The notes below the pieces were generated by a model. That model saw only the letters and a list, made by a program, of their open reading frames with translations, did not search any database and had not been told where the DNA came from. A stretch of 64,000 bases of DNA from Gemmobacter sp. 24YEA27 (lineage in GTDB: Bacteria > Pseudomonadota > Alphaproteobacteria > Rhodobacterales > Rhodobacteraceae). The stretch spans positions 372,001 through 436,000 of the forward strand of contig NZ_JASJPW010000001.1 in assembly GCF_030052995.1 (NCBI RefSeq), read 5' to 3'. The position numbers were made by a program, and so were the translations under genes. Below are positions 25,008 to 34,592 of this stretch, one piece after another; position 1 is the first letter of the stretch, and each line of letters opens with the position of its first letter.

Positions 25008-26340
25008 TGGTCATTCCGTCGATCAGGATCGAAGGCACCCGTATCGCAAGATGCGGGCGCGCATCATTGGCCTGGACGATCCGCCGCAGCATGTCGCGCA
25101 GATTGCCCGCGATGGTGCATTCATGGACCGGATGCGAGAGGCGGCCCTTCTCGACCCACCAGCCCGACGCCCCGCGCGAGTAATCGCCCGTGGTCGGGTT
25201 GATGGTCGAGCCGATCAGCGAGGTGACCAGCAGCCCCGTCCCCATCTGCGCGATCAGATCGTCGCGGCTGGCGGCGCCCGGCGTCAGCTCCAGATTGGTC
25301 GTGCCCGGCGAGGGGGGCGCCGAAGGCCCGCGCATCGCATTGGCGGTCGGGCGCAGTTTCAGCCGCCGCGCAGTGGCGAGGTCGAGCACCCAGCTTGTCA
25401 GCACCCCATCCGCCACGAAATCCTTTGCCGAGGTCGCCAGCCCTTCGGCGTCAAAAATCCGCGAGGATGATCCGCGTTTGCGCAGCGGGTCTTCGCGCAG
25501 GCTGACCCCCGCCGGCAGCACCGGCTGATCCAGCAGATCGCGCGCCCAGGAGGCGCCGCGCGCCACTGCCTCGCCATTGATCGCGCCCAGCAGATGTCCG
25601 ATCAGCGAAGAGGCGATCCTCTCATCATACAGAACCGGAAAAGTACCCGTCGGCGGTTTGACCGCGCCGAGCCGTTGCAGCGCCCGTTCTGCCGCGAGCC
25701 TGCCGATCCCGGCGCCATCGGGCAGATCAGTGGCCCAGGGCCGCGCTTCACCGGCGTAATCCCGTTCCATCGCGGTGCCAGAACCGCAAAAGGCCACGAC
25801 CGACCGGCTGTGACCGCTGCGGCCATAACCGCCGGCAAAGCCGTTCGACTGCGCAAGATGCAGGGCGCGGCGCGAAAAGGTGGCCGAGGCTTCGGCCTGG
25901 GTGATGCCGTCGGCCTCGAGCGCTGCCGCTTCGAGCCCGCGCGCCGCCACTTCCAGCGCCGCCGCATCCGGGTCGGCACCGCCATCCTCCAGCTCCAGCC
26001 ACGAGGACTCGCGCAGCTGCGCCAGATCGGCGGGGTCAGCCAGACCGATCGCCGCATCCTCCGGTGCCTCACGCGCCATCGCAACGGCGCGTTCCGCCAG
26101 CGCTGCAATCGTCACTGCGGAAATATCAGAGGCCGACACGCAGGCCTGGCGCTGGCCGATCAGCACCCGAAGCCCGATATCAGTGCCTTCGGCGCGTTCG
26201 GCCTGTTCCAGCTGGCCCTGACGGATATCGACCGAAAGCGCCGTGCCGCGCACCGCAAGCGCATCGGCCTGGTCGGCCCCGGCGGCGCGGGCGGCTTTCA
26301 GAAGATCATGGGTCAGTTCGGCAAGATCGGGCGCGGACAT
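24994..26340 (-). CDS. pmbA: TldD/PmbA-family metalloprotease subunit
   Basis: Protein of 448 residues of the TldE/PmbA type, which lacks the HExxxH metal site of TldD. The N-terminal RGTALSVDIRQGQLEQAERA, the central TFSRRALHLAQSNGFAGGYG-like block and the C-terminal ATARRLKLRPTANAMRGPSA and SLIGSTINPTTGDYSRGASG blocks are diagnostic. The TldD-PmbA complex degrades unfolded small peptides and processes RiPP-type leader peptides. tldD itself is not in the window. AAAGGA precedes the ATG. Confidence 0.9.
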   Translation of the reverse strand: MSAPDLAELTHDLLKAARAAGADQADALAVRGTALSVDIRQGQLEQAERAEGTDIGLRVLIGQRQACVSASDISAVTIAALAERAVAMAREAPEDAAIGLADPADLAQLRESSWLELEDGGADPDAAALEVAARGLEAAALEADGITQAEASATFSRRALHLAQSNGFAGGYGRSGHSRSVVAFCGSGTAMERDYAGEARPWATDLPDGAGIGRLAAERALQRLGAVKPPTGTFPVLYDERIASSLIGHLLGAINGEAVARGASWARDLLDQPVLPAGVSLREDPLRKRGSSSRIFDAEGLATSAKDFVADGVLTSWVLDLATARRLKLRPTANAMRGPSAPPSPGTTNLELTPGAASRDDLIAQMGTGLLVTSLIGSTINPTTGDYSRGASGWWVEKGRLSHPVHECTIAGNLRDMLRRIVQANDARPHLAIRVPSILIDGMTIAGA

Positions 26341-26435
26341 GCGTTATCCTTTGTGGGGCAAGGCAGAGGTAATCTGCCCCGCCCCCTGGCGCAAGGGCTG
26401 GCCCCGGCGCGGCGGCAGGGCAAACTCCGGCGGTT

Positions 26436-28049
26436 TCAGCGGATTTTGATCCCGTTGAGGAACAGACCCTTCTCGCGAAACTCGACCTCGGTATTCAGCG
26501 TATCCGGCGCTTCACCGGCGCGCCCCACCATCATAAGTGCTGCCCGTGCGCCCTGGACATCTTCGGCGCTGATCTGACCGGCCTTCGCCATCAGGTCGAT
26601 CAGCCCATAAGCGCCTGTGGTCAGGATCGAGACACGGCCCGAAGGCAGCGGCAATCCGTCAAAAGTCACCAGATCCGAGAAATCAAAGCCCAACCCGCCC
26701 TGGCCGGTCGAGAGAACCCCAAGGCCCGCGAGTTTCATCTCGTTGATCTTAAAGCTGAACTCGGTAAAGGGCTGACCCGCATCGACCGGCGTCCAGCCGG
26801 GTTTCAGCATCGCTGGCTGCACCCCGTAACGGCCGCCCAGATCCAGCGCGAGGGTCAGCGGCTCATGCGGCAGCTCGGTGCCATTGCTGATCAGATGCCA
26901 CATCTCATCCGACATGGTGATGTCACGCATCACATAGGCCGCCGACCAGTCCTGGGGTTTGGTCAGCCCGTTCAGCCCGGCCTCAAGGCCGATCCGGTAT
27001 TCGCCGATCCCGTAGCTCATGCTGTGCGCCGGGAAATCGGGAATATCGCCGGTCAGCAGGAACTGCGTCCCTTTCAGCACCGTGGAATAGCCGATCTTCG
27101 TCGCATCAACCCCAAGCGCGAGATCCAGCGTGGCAAAGCCGATATCCCAAGTCGTCGGCGTGGTCGCGGTTCCGGCGGTGATTTCCGTTACGTCACCGGT
27201 GAATTCCGCATCCCCCAGCGAAAGGCTGACCTTGCCGCGCATCCCTGCATCAAGCAGCGCAAGCCAGGCCGCGACCGGGAAATCCCCGCCCGCCATCGCC
27301 GCCTCAGCCTCCTGGAGCGCAGGCGAATTGACCGGCATTGCGCCGGAAAAGCCCGCCGAGGATTTCCCCAGCCGGGCCGCCATCTCAGCACTGCCCGAGG
27401 CGTTTTTGCCGACCGCAACCCGGGCATTCAGCGTGTCAAAAGACACCGCCGCATCAATCAACGGCACATCCGTCGCAAGATCCTGCAGATAGCGCAGGAC
27501 AAAGCTGTCCAGCACGACACTGGCGGTCACCGCGCCCTTTTCGGGCGGGATCGCCGGCACGAACCGGTCAAGTGTCAGCGTCATCGTCGGTGCCGCCGCC
27601 TGGAATTCTGCGCGTTCGCCCAGCCCCTGCACCGCAAGGTTCAGATCCGGTGCATCGACGGTGATGAACACCTTCTCTGGCCCGTTCTCTGGCCCGGAGT
27701 CCGCCCCGGGCGCATCGGCAGGCGCGTCGGGCAGCTCGAACATCAGCGGGAACCGGTCGGGAAGGATCACCGCCACCGACCCATCGGCCTGGTTGACCAG
27801 CTTCATCACCTCAAGCTGCAACATCCCCGTCTCATCGCCCATGTCGAGGCGCAGGTCCTGGAGCACGAGCTGGTTGCCCTCGCGGCTTTCGCTGGCGCTG
27901 AGCGTGCCGCCCGCCAGAGCGACACCATCCTGCCAGGCCGCCCACAGCTCCTGAGCGGTCACGCCCTGGGCCCAGGCCGCCGGCGGAAGGGCGGTCATCA
28001 CGACCAGGGAACCGGCAAGGGCGGCAGAGTTGCGCAACAAAGAGGACAT
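26436..28049 (-). CDS. Exported DUF2125-like protein, paralog A
   Basis: Periplasmic protein of 537 residues with a signal peptide (LAGSLVVMTALPPAAWAQ). It is built from repeating beta-rich stretches. It ends FREKGLFLNGIKIR and has SASESREGNQL near its N-terminus, both echoed in the next gene upstream, so the two are tandem paralogs. It resembles DUF2125 proteins of Rhodobacteraceae, whose function is unknown. The ATG at 28049 is preferred to an in-frame TTG at 28064. A composition rich in Gly/Asp/Leu, with no enzyme motifs, suggests a structural or lipid-handling envelope role, which is conjecture. Confidence 0.7.
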   Translation of the reverse strand: MSSLLRNSAALAGSLVVMTALPPAAWAQGVTAQELWAAWQDGVALAGGTLSASESREGNQLVLQDLRLDMGDETGMLQLEVMKLVNQADGSVAVILPDRFPLMFELPDAPADAPGADSGPENGPEKVFITVDAPDLNLAVQGLGERAEFQAAAPTMTLTLDRFVPAIPPEKGAVTASVVLDSFVLRYLQDLATDVPLIDAAVSFDTLNARVAVGKNASGSAEMAARLGKSSAGFSGAMPVNSPALQEAEAAMAGGDFPVAAWLALLDAGMRGKVSLSLGDAEFTGDVTEITAGTATTPTTWDIGFATLDLALGVDATKIGYSTVLKGTQFLLTGDIPDFPAHSMSYGIGEYRIGLEAGLNGLTKPQDWSAAYVMRDITMSDEMWHLISNGTELPHEPLTLALDLGGRYGVQPAMLKPGWTPVDAGQPFTEFSFKINEMKLAGLGVLSTGQGGLGFDFSDLVTFDGLPLPSGRVSILTTGAYGLIDLMAKAGQISAEDVQGARAALMMVGRAGEAPDTLNTEVEFREKGLFLNGIKIR

Positions 28050-28113
28050 GTCAGGAGATTCCAAAAGACGAAGAGAGTGTTCCGGAGGACGGGCCCCCGG
28101 GCGGCGAAACGGG

Positions 28114-29656
28114 TTACAAAAGTTGCTGGCCGTTGACGAAGAGGCCCTTGTTGCGGAACTCGATTTCAGTCGTCAGCTGATCGGGGCCCGCGCCCGGGCG
28201 GGTGAACATGGCCATCCCCATGCGAATACCCGTCAGGTCGTTGGCGCTGACAATCCCAAGGGCCACCAGCTTGTCGATAAGTGCTGACACCCCCGCCAGA
28301 TTGACCGTGATCCTGCCATCGGGCGCCGGAAAACCCTGGAAGGTCGTGGTATCGGTATTGTCGAAGCTCAGCGCGCCGCTGGCATCGAGTTGCGCGCCAA
28401 GCAGCTTTGCCAGACCCTGTTTCAGGTCGATCTGGTCGATGCGGGCCGGCGCTACGCTGGCGGAAGGATCCGCCGTCAGGTCCGGCGCGAAGACATCCTG
28501 CAGCCAGGCCCCCTTGCCGGTCAGGTCCACGATCAGCGTCGCCGGGTCGCGCGACAGTTGCGAGGTCGGGTCCGCAAGGCCCCAGACATAGTCCGAGACG
28601 GTTACGTCGACGAGGCGGCTCAGAAAGCTGAAATCGCCCGACAACCCGTCATTTGCGAGCGGTATCCCCATACGCAGCGTCACCTCGGTAAAGGCCGTCG
28701 CCACATCGGTCAGCCCTTCGGCCGGCGCCTCCATCCGGACATCGCCGCCCAGCAGCGAGACGCCCCAGTCAAAGCGCGCACCGTCAAACAGCAGGCCCAG
28801 ATCACCGCCATCAAGCTTTGCGGTAAAGCCGCTGGTGGCCCCATCGGTCACCTCGAGCTGCGCCGTCAGCGCCCCGAATTCCGTCTGGCTGTCAAAGGCC
28901 AGCCCTTCTGCCAGGGCCGCCCTGATGTCGGTCAGCTTATCGGCCGGCAGCAAGGCGCCGCTGAAGGCCGTTTTCAGGCGCGCAAGGGTGACGGTTCCGG
29001 AAAACCGGGACCCAGCCTCTTCCGCCCCGCCCGCTTCTGCCCAGCCCGTCTCCTTGCCCGAGACATTCAGGGTCATCGGCCCCAGAACCATTTCGGACCG
29101 GACCGAGGCAGGTTCGCCATCTTCCTGTACCAGCTGGTATTTGCCGGACATCTGTTCGCCGGTCAGCTGCCCCTGAACATCCTGAAGATCGCCCGCTTCA
29201 TCGCGCAATTCGGTCAGCTTCGCCTCGAACCCGGCGATGGTATAATCATAGGTGATCGCATCCACTGTGCCCGACGCGATCGTTTCGGCCCCGGTCTGGC
29301 GGATCTCGGCCTTTAGAACCGGGCCGTCTGCCGCGCTGTCTTTCACCATGTATTCAACGCGGATCACATCTGACATGGTCACCGCAACGGTGCCGTCCCT
29401 GCGCCCGGTCAGGGTCAGCCGGTCGGCCTGCATCTGTATATTTGCAGGCCCCCCGGGATCGCCCGCGCGGGTCTCGAGGCCGGTGATCACCAGCGCATCG
29501 CCCTCACGGGTCTCAGAGGCGGCGGTGACAGACCCGCCCCCCCGCGACGCTGGCCTTCCAGCTGTCCCAGACCTCTTCGGGGGTCAGCGCCCAGGCCGCC
29601 TGAGACGGAAGAACAAGCGCCAGCACAGTTGCCGCAGAAATGGTCCAGCGCGTCAT
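28114..29656 (-). CDS. Exported DUF2125-like protein, paralog B (single-base frameshift as written)
   Basis: Reading from the ATG at 29656 gives a signal peptide (TISAATVLALVLPSQAAWA) and TPEEVWDSWKASVAGG. The frame then breaks at a 7-C run (plus strand 29537-29543). With 6 C it continues as SVTAASETREGDALVITGLE and on to the stop at 28114, 513 residues in all. The end, IEFRNKGLFVNGQQLL, parallels paralog A. This is the one case in the window where the run seems a base too long. The function is unknown, as for paralog A, and the two probably form an operon (gap 64 bp). Confidence 0.68.
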
Positions 29657-29711
29657 CCTCAACCCCGATGCGGAAAATCACTGCCATATCGTCGGTCCTG
29701 GCCCGGGGCGC

Positions 29712-29754
29712 GTCAAGTGGAGGTTGACATAGCTTGACTGCGATTCGATTGACA
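29712..29754. promoter_or_regulatory. Cluster of TTGAC motifs between divergent genes
   Basis: TTGACA at 29724, TTGACT at 29734 and TTGACA at 29749, plus an inverted GTCAAG at 29712, lie in 43 bp between the DUF2125-like gene and the enoyl-CoA hydratase. These may be overlapping -35 boxes or regulator half-sites; no clean -10 pairs with them. Confidence 0.35.
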
Positions 29755-29796
29755 TTTTCGACAGTCAGGCAAAGCAGACAGCCAGGGATAAGCGTG

Positions 29797-30411
29797 ATGA
29801 TTGCAACCGAAGACCAGGGCGCGCTGCGGATCATCCGCCTGAGCCGCGCCGACAAGGCCAATGCGCTGACCCGTGAGATGCTGGACGCGGTGGCGCTGGC
29901 CGCAGAAACCGCCTGGGCGGCGGGTGTGAAAGCCCTCGTCCTGACCGGCGAGGGGCGGGTCTTTTCTGCCGGTGCCGATCTTGAGGCGATGGGCCAGGGG
30001 CTGGGGCGCGACCCGGCCTGGGAACGGGCTTCGGGCGCGATTGCCGCTTTCCCCGGCCTGTCGGTTGCGGCGCTGAACGGCACGCTGGCGGGCGGCGCCT
30101 TTGGCATTACGCTGGCCTGTGATCTTCGCATTGCCGTTCCGGGGGCGAATTTCTTCTACCCGGTGATGCGGCTTGGCCATCTGCCGCAGCCCTCAGACCC
30201 CGGGCGCCTGATCGCGCTGATCGGCCCGGCCCGGGCGCGGATGATCCTGATGGCCGGGGCGAAAATCGGCGCGGAAGAGGCGCTGTCCTGGGGGCTGATC
30301 GACCGCATCACCCCGGCGGAAAACCTGATGGAGACAGCCGCTGACCTTGCGAAAGACGCGCTTGCCGCACCGGCCATCCATCTTGAGACCATCGCCCGTA
30401 TGACGCGCTGA
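29797..30411 (+). CDS. Enoyl-CoA hydratase/isomerase-family protein (short form)
   Basis: Crotonase-fold protein of 204 residues, shorter than the usual 255-260. It shows KANALTREML, the oxyanion-hole segment GRVFSAGADLEAMGQ, and AALNGTLAGGAFGITLACDL. The first catalytic Glu position of classical hydratases is occupied by other residues (PVMRLGHLPQPSD), so a different acyl-CoA reaction or a degenerate function is possible. The ATG at 29797 follows AGGGA. It is convergent with the TetR gene, ending 6 bp from it. Confidence 0.8.
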   Translation: MIATEDQGALRIIRLSRADKANALTREMLDAVALAAETAWAAGVKALVLTGEGRVFSAGADLEAMGQGLGRDPAWERASGAIAAFPGLSVAALNGTLAGGAFGITLACDLRIAVPGANFFYPVMRLGHLPQPSDPGRLIALIGPARARMILMAGAKIGAEEALSWGLIDRITPAENLMETAADLAKDALAAPAIHLETIARMTR

Positions 30412-30417
30412 AAAGGC

Positions 30418-31106
30418 TCAGCGCCCCTCGGCCCGATCGGTCACCTCAGACGGATAGGGCACGCTGGTGATCTCGCCAAGGATCGCCAGCGCCCCGGTGA
30501 TCAGCGCCCGGATGCCGTCGCGGTGTTCGGGATCGATCCCCTCCGCGCCCTCGGCCCGGAGCTGCCAGGCTGCAGCCGGTCAGACTGAAGGCGCCCAGAC
30601 TGAAGGCGCTCAGCCGGAGAGCCCCGCGCGGGCAGAACCGTATCGGCCACCGCCACGCAGTGAAAAGCGACGGTCAGCATCAGCCAGCGCGCCTGGGCAA
30701 AGCTCAGCCCGCGCGACCCGGCCAGCTCCTCCTGATGCGCCACGATCTTTTCTGTCATCTCGCGCGTGATCATATCGCCCCGCAAAAGCCAGGGCGCGAT
30801 TCCGGGATGGGCCCCGACCAGGCCCCAGATTGAAGTCGCGAAATCCCAAAGCCATGAGGCCAGCGGCACCTCGGGGCCCGGGCGTGGAAATTCCCATCGC
30901 AGAAAGGCGGCCTCGGCCACAAGGCTGCGCAGATCCGCAAGGCCCCGCACATGTTTATACAGCCCCATATGGCTGACCCCGAGCCGCGCTGCGACCCCCA
31001 CGACCGTCAGATCGTTCAACCCGATGGCGATGCCGGCATCGGCGATCCTGTCGCGGGTGATGGTTGCCGGTCGGCCCCTGGCGGGCGGGGACGGGCTGAG
31101 ACTCAT
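30418..31106 (-). CDS. TetR-family regulator divergent from the siderophore receptor (frameshift as written)
   Basis: The N-terminal helix-turn-helix domain (RDRIADAGIAIGLNDLTVVG, VAARLGVSHMGLYKHVRGLA) is intact from the ATG at 31106, with AAGGGA upstream. The ligand domain continues through FHCVAVADTVLP, but the frame then runs into a short 15-bp direct repeat. The normal acidic ending (GIDPEHRDGIRALITGALAI ... EVTDRAEGR) is found in another frame, stopping at 30418. Adding one base near 30555-30585 gives 229 residues. It faces the TonB-receptor gene and is the obvious candidate repressor of the iron-uptake operon. Confidence 0.75.
30581..30610. repeat. 15-bp direct repeat within the TetR gene
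   Basis: CAGACTGAAGGCGCC is followed directly by CAGACTGAAGGCGCT at the point where the TetR reading frame goes astray. It encodes tandem RLQSG/RLQSD residues. Confidence 0.85.
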
Positions 31107-31222
31107 GGCTTTCCCTTTTGCAGCGGATCGGGCTTCCGGCTGTGCTGAAGCTTTGAAAGCGTAACGCATAATCATAATTTATCCAATATATTCTATAGCT
31201 TGTCGCAAGGTGTCGCGAGAAG

Positions 31223-31251
31223 TTGACGGTTTTGGTCAATTAGATTATAGG
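31223..31251 (+). promoter_or_regulatory. Sigma70-like promoter of the siderophore receptor operon
   Basis: TTGACG (31223-31228) and TATAGG (31246-31251) are 17 bp apart in an AT-rich intergenic region, about 50 bp before the receptor start. Upstream AATATATT (31185-31192) could be part of an operator. I see no clear Fur box. Confidence 0.6.
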
Positions 31252-31301
31252 GCTGCAACCAGTTTTAGTTTAGCATCATGCAACTAAATCCCGCAGGGAC
31301 A

Positions 31302-33563
31302 ATGATCATGAACCAGCCTGACCCGCATTCTGACGTGCATTCCCGGTCCATCGGGCGCTTCGTCCCCCTTTCTCCGCTCCACCGCCGGGGCAGCACATCG
31401 TTGCTGCTGACGTCGATGCTGGCCGGGTTCGCGCTTTTGCCGGTCTCTGGCCTGCCTGCCGCCGCCCAGGCCGTGACCGAAGACGAAGAGGCCGCAAAGC
31501 AAGACGGCGCAGTCGCGCTTGGCACCATCATCCTGCAAGGCGGCGGCACGCCGGCGCCCTATGCCGGAGGTCAGGTGGCCACCGGCAGCGCGGTGGGCCT
31601 TCTGGGCAATAAGGACGTGCTCGATACGCCTTACAGCACGGTCGCCTATACCGAAGACTTTGTGCAGAACCGCGAGGCCCAGGATGTCGGGGCGGTGATT
31701 GGCGCGACCGACCCTTCGGTCTATGTCCCCAACAAACGCAATATTTTCGAGACCTATACGATCCGGGGTTTTTCCGGATCGGCCGATGATCTGACCTTCG
31801 GCGGGCTGATCGGCATGGCCCCCAATATGCGCGGCACGACCGAGATGGCCGAGCGGGTGGAAGTGCTGAAAGGTCCTTCGACCTTCCTTTACGGCATGCC
31901 CCCGGGCGGCAGTGTCGGCGGCGCGGTGGCGTTGCAACCCAAACGCGCGGGTGATGAGCCCCTGACCCGCCTCACCTCGACCTACAGCTCTGACAGCCTT
32001 TACGGCATTCATGCCGATATCGGCCGCCGCTTTGGCGCGAATAAGGAATGGGGCATCCGTGTCAACGCGGTCTCGCGCGATGGCGACACGGCGGTCGATG
32101 GCGAGAAGCATGGGATGAATATGGGCGCGCTCGCGCTGGACTGGCGGGGCGAGCGCGCCCGGGTCTCGCTGGATTATTACAATATCCGCGAGAAGATGCG
32201 GGGCATCAACTATTTCGGCGTCTCGGCCGGGGCCGCCGTCACGGTGCTGCCCGAGCCGCGCGACGGCTCCAACACCCTCGCCGCGCCCTGGTCGTTCAAC
32301 ACCAATTCGACCGAGACCGTCCTGCTGCGCAGCGAGATCGATCTGACGGACAGCATCACCGCCTGGGCAGCCTATGGCCATAAATCGGGCGGCTATGACG
32401 CGCTGATCACCTCGAGCCAGATCACCAGCAATGCCGGCGCGCTTTCGGTCAGCGGTGTGCGGTCGCAACGTCAGGGCAGCCAGAATTCCGGCGAGGTCGG
32501 CGTTCGGGGCAGCTTTGTCACCGGATCGGTCGGCCATGACTGGGTCGTGACCGCAACCAGCTACGATTCCTCGAACACCTTCAAGGATCGCCGTTTCGCG
32601 GTCAGTTCGGTCACCAATATCCAGAACCCCGACTGGGGTCCCGCGCCGGATCTGACCGCCTATAATGCCAGCGGCCCGACATCGATCATGGATCTGAAGC
32701 TGGCCAGCCTCGGCCTGTCGGATACGCTGAAATTCATGGATGACCGGCTGCAGGTGACGCTTGGCCTGCGCTATCAGACGGTGAAAAGCGCGAGCACCGC
32801 GATCAGCGCCACGGGCGTCCATACTCCGGGTGCACGCTACGATTCCAGCAAGACCTCGCCCGCCATCGCCTTTGTCTGGAAGGCCAGCGAGCAGCTGTCT
32901 TTCTACGGCAATTATATCGAGGGCCTGAGCGCCGGTCAGGCCGCGCCTGCCACCGCCGTGAATGCGGGCGAGGTGCTGCCGCCCTACCAGACCAGACAGG
33001 TTGAGATCGGCGCGAAATGGGATCTGGGCCGCCTGACCACCACAGTCGCACTGTTCCAGATCGAAAAGCCCAGCGCCTATCTTGATCCGGTCACGCTGAT
33101 CTATGGCACCTTTGGCGAGCAGCGCAATCGCGGGATCGAGCTGAATGCGTTCGGCGAGGTCCAGGACGGGTTGCGGCTCATCGGTGGGGTATCTTACACC
33201 GATGCCAAGGTGACGAAAGCCAGCACCGCGGCCACCACCGGCAAGACTGCGGCGGGCACGCCTGCTTTCATGGCCAAGCTCGGGGTGGAATATGACCTGC
33301 CCTCGCTTCCCGGCCTGACGCTGAACGCCAATGTGAACCATACCGGCAAGCGATATGCCAATAATACCAACACGCTGTCGCTGCCGTCGTTCACAGTGCT
33401 CGATATCGGCGCGCGCTATGAGACCGAAGTCCGTGGCAACCCGCTGACGCTGCGCGCCACGGTGCAAAACGTCACAAACGAGGCCTATTGGGCCGGCGGC
33501 AGCCTCGCGGGCGGCTATGGCGCGCCGCGCACGGTGCTGCTGTCGGCGTCGGTCGATTTCTGA
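31302..33563 (+). CDS. TonB-dependent siderophore receptor
   Basis: Outer-membrane beta-barrel transporter of about 753 residues. A long N-region precedes the signal sequence (LLLTSMLAGFALLPVSGLPAAAQA). The plug domain follows (TYTIRGFSGSADDLTFGGL, MAERVEVLKGPSTFLYGMPP, GGSVGGAVALQPKRA), then a 22-strand-type barrel with the terminal aromatic F. The architecture matches ferric-siderophore receptors of the FhuA/FoxA-like set (TIGR01783 type). The start is uncertain between ATGs at 31302 and 31308, both served by AGGGA. It heads an operon with ABC genes for the same ligand. The ligand itself cannot be read from sequence. Confidence 0.92.
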   Translation: MIMNQPDPHSDVHSRSIGRFVPLSPLHRRGSTSLLLTSMLAGFALLPVSGLPAAAQAVTEDEEAAKQDGAVALGTIILQGGGTPAPYAGGQVATGSAVGLLGNKDVLDTPYSTVAYTEDFVQNREAQDVGAVIGATDPSVYVPNKRNIFETYTIRGFSGSADDLTFGGLIGMAPNMRGTTEMAERVEVLKGPSTFLYGMPPGGSVGGAVALQPKRAGDEPLTRLTSTYSSDSLYGIHADIGRRFGANKEWGIRVNAVSRDGDTAVDGEKHGMNMGALALDWRGERARVSLDYYNIREKMRGINYFGVSAGAAVTVLPEPRDGSNTLAAPWSFNTNSTETVLLRSEIDLTDSITAWAAYGHKSGGYDALITSSQITSNAGALSVSGVRSQRQGSQNSGEVGVRGSFVTGSVGHDWVVTATSYDSSNTFKDRRFAVSSVTNIQNPDWGPAPDLTAYNASGPTSIMDLKLASLGLSDTLKFMDDRLQVTLGLRYQTVKSASTAISATGVHTPGARYDSSKTSPAIAFVWKASEQLSFYGNYIEGLSAGQAAPATAVNAGEVLPPYQTRQVEIGAKWDLGRLTTTVALFQIEKPSAYLDPVTLIYGTFGEQRNRGIELNAFGEVQDGLRLIGGVSYTDAKVTKASTAATTGKTAAGTPAFMAKLGVEYDLPSLPGLTLNANVNHTGKRYANNTNTLSLPSFTVLDIGARYETEVRGNPLTLRATVQNVTNEAYWAGGSLAGGYGAPRTVLLSASVDF

Positions 33564-33581
33564 CCGGACCTTCGCTGACCA

Positions 33582-33618
33582 GCCCCCCGCAACCGCCTCC
33601 GGGCAGTGCGGGGGCTTT
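33582..33618 (+). terminator. Hairpin with short T tract between receptor and permease genes
   Basis: CCCCCGCA pairs with TGCGGGGG across a 15-nt loop and is followed by CTTTCC. It probably lowers read-through into the ABC genes, giving more receptor than transporter. Confidence 0.5.
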
Positions 33619-33647
33619 CCATTCCGTTCCCGCATCGGCCTGACCAG

Positions 33648-34592
33648 ATGACGCGCCTTGCGCTGCCCCTGATATTCCTTGCGCTCTGCCTCGCCTCAAT
33701 CCTGACCGGGGTGAGCCGCATGAGCCTCGCTTCCCTCTGGTCGTTCGAGACCGGGGCCTGGCTTACCCTGACGGCAAGCCGGTTGCCGCGTCTTGCGGCG
33801 GTGGTGCTCAGCGGCGCCGGGCTGGCGGTTTGTGGCATCATCCTGCAGCAGATCCTCAGAAACCGCTTTGTCGAACCCGCCACCACCGGCGGGCTGGAGG
33901 CCGCGAAACTCGGGATCCTCGTCGCGATCACCCTGGCGCCGGGGCTGGGCCAGGTCAGCCGCATGGTGCTGGCGATGATGTTCTGCCTGGCCGCGAGCCT
34001 GATCTTCGTCGCGATCATCAGCCGCATCCGGTTTCGCGACACGGTTTTCGTGCCGGTTGCCGGCCTGATCTACGGCGCCGTGCTGGGGGCCATAGCCGAA
34101 TTCTACGCCTGGTCGCATAACATCCTGCAAGACATGCAGGGCTGGATGCTGGGCGATTTCTCGCGGATCGTGCAGGGCAATTACGAGATCATCTGGCTGA
34201 TCCTGCCGGTCGTCGTGGTGACCTATGCCTTTGCCCGCCGCTTCACCCTGCTGGGGATGGGCGAGGAAACGGCGACCAGCCTCGGGCTCAGCTATGGCAC
34301 CATGGTGGCGCTTGGCCTTTTGCTGGTTTCAGCCACGGTGGCGGCGACGGTGATCGCGGCCGGGACCATTCCCTTCGTCGGACTGGTGATCCCGAACCTT
34401 GTGCGGCTGACCCATGGTGACAATCTCGCGCGGACCCTGCCGCTTGTCGCAACCGGCGGCGCCACATTGCTGCTGGCCTGCGATTTGATCGGGCGCGTGG
34501 TGATCTGGCCCTATGAGGTGCCGGTCGGGCTGACGGTCGGCGGGATCGGCGGGCTGATCTTCCTCGCTTTGATCCTTCGGAGGGGGAAATGA
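33648..34592 (+). CDS. Iron-siderophore ABC transporter permease (FecCD family), subunit 1
   Basis: Inner-membrane permease of 314 residues with about nine hydrophobic helices. Family marks are SRLPRLAAVVLSGAGLAVCG, GIILQQILRNRFVEPATTGG and the ATPase-contacting TIPFVGLVIPNLVRLTHGDN. It dimerises with the next gene product, with which it overlaps by 4 nt. The sequence resembles catecholate (CeuB/FatD-like) permeases, in agreement with the FatB/CeuE-like binding protein downstream. Confidence 0.9.
   Translation: MTRLALPLIFLALCLASILTGVSRMSLASLWSFETGAWLTLTASRLPRLAAVVLSGAGLAVCGIILQQILRNRFVEPATTGGLEAAKLGILVAITLAPGLGQVSRMVLAMMFCLAASLIFVAIISRIRFRDTVFVPVAGLIYGAVLGAIAEFYAWSHNILQDMQGWMLGDFSRIVQGNYEIIWLILPVVVVTYAFARRFTLLGMGEETATSLGLSYGTMVALGLLLVSATVAATVIAAGTIPFVGLVIPNLVRLTHGDNLARTLPLVATGGATLLLACDLIGRVVIWPYEVPVGLTVGGIGGLIFLALILRRGK

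Noticed and set aside
31284..33635. 783-codon minus-strand frame opposite the TonB receptor
   Set aside because: It is antisense to a complete receptor with plug and barrel motifs, typical of high-GC third-position bias.
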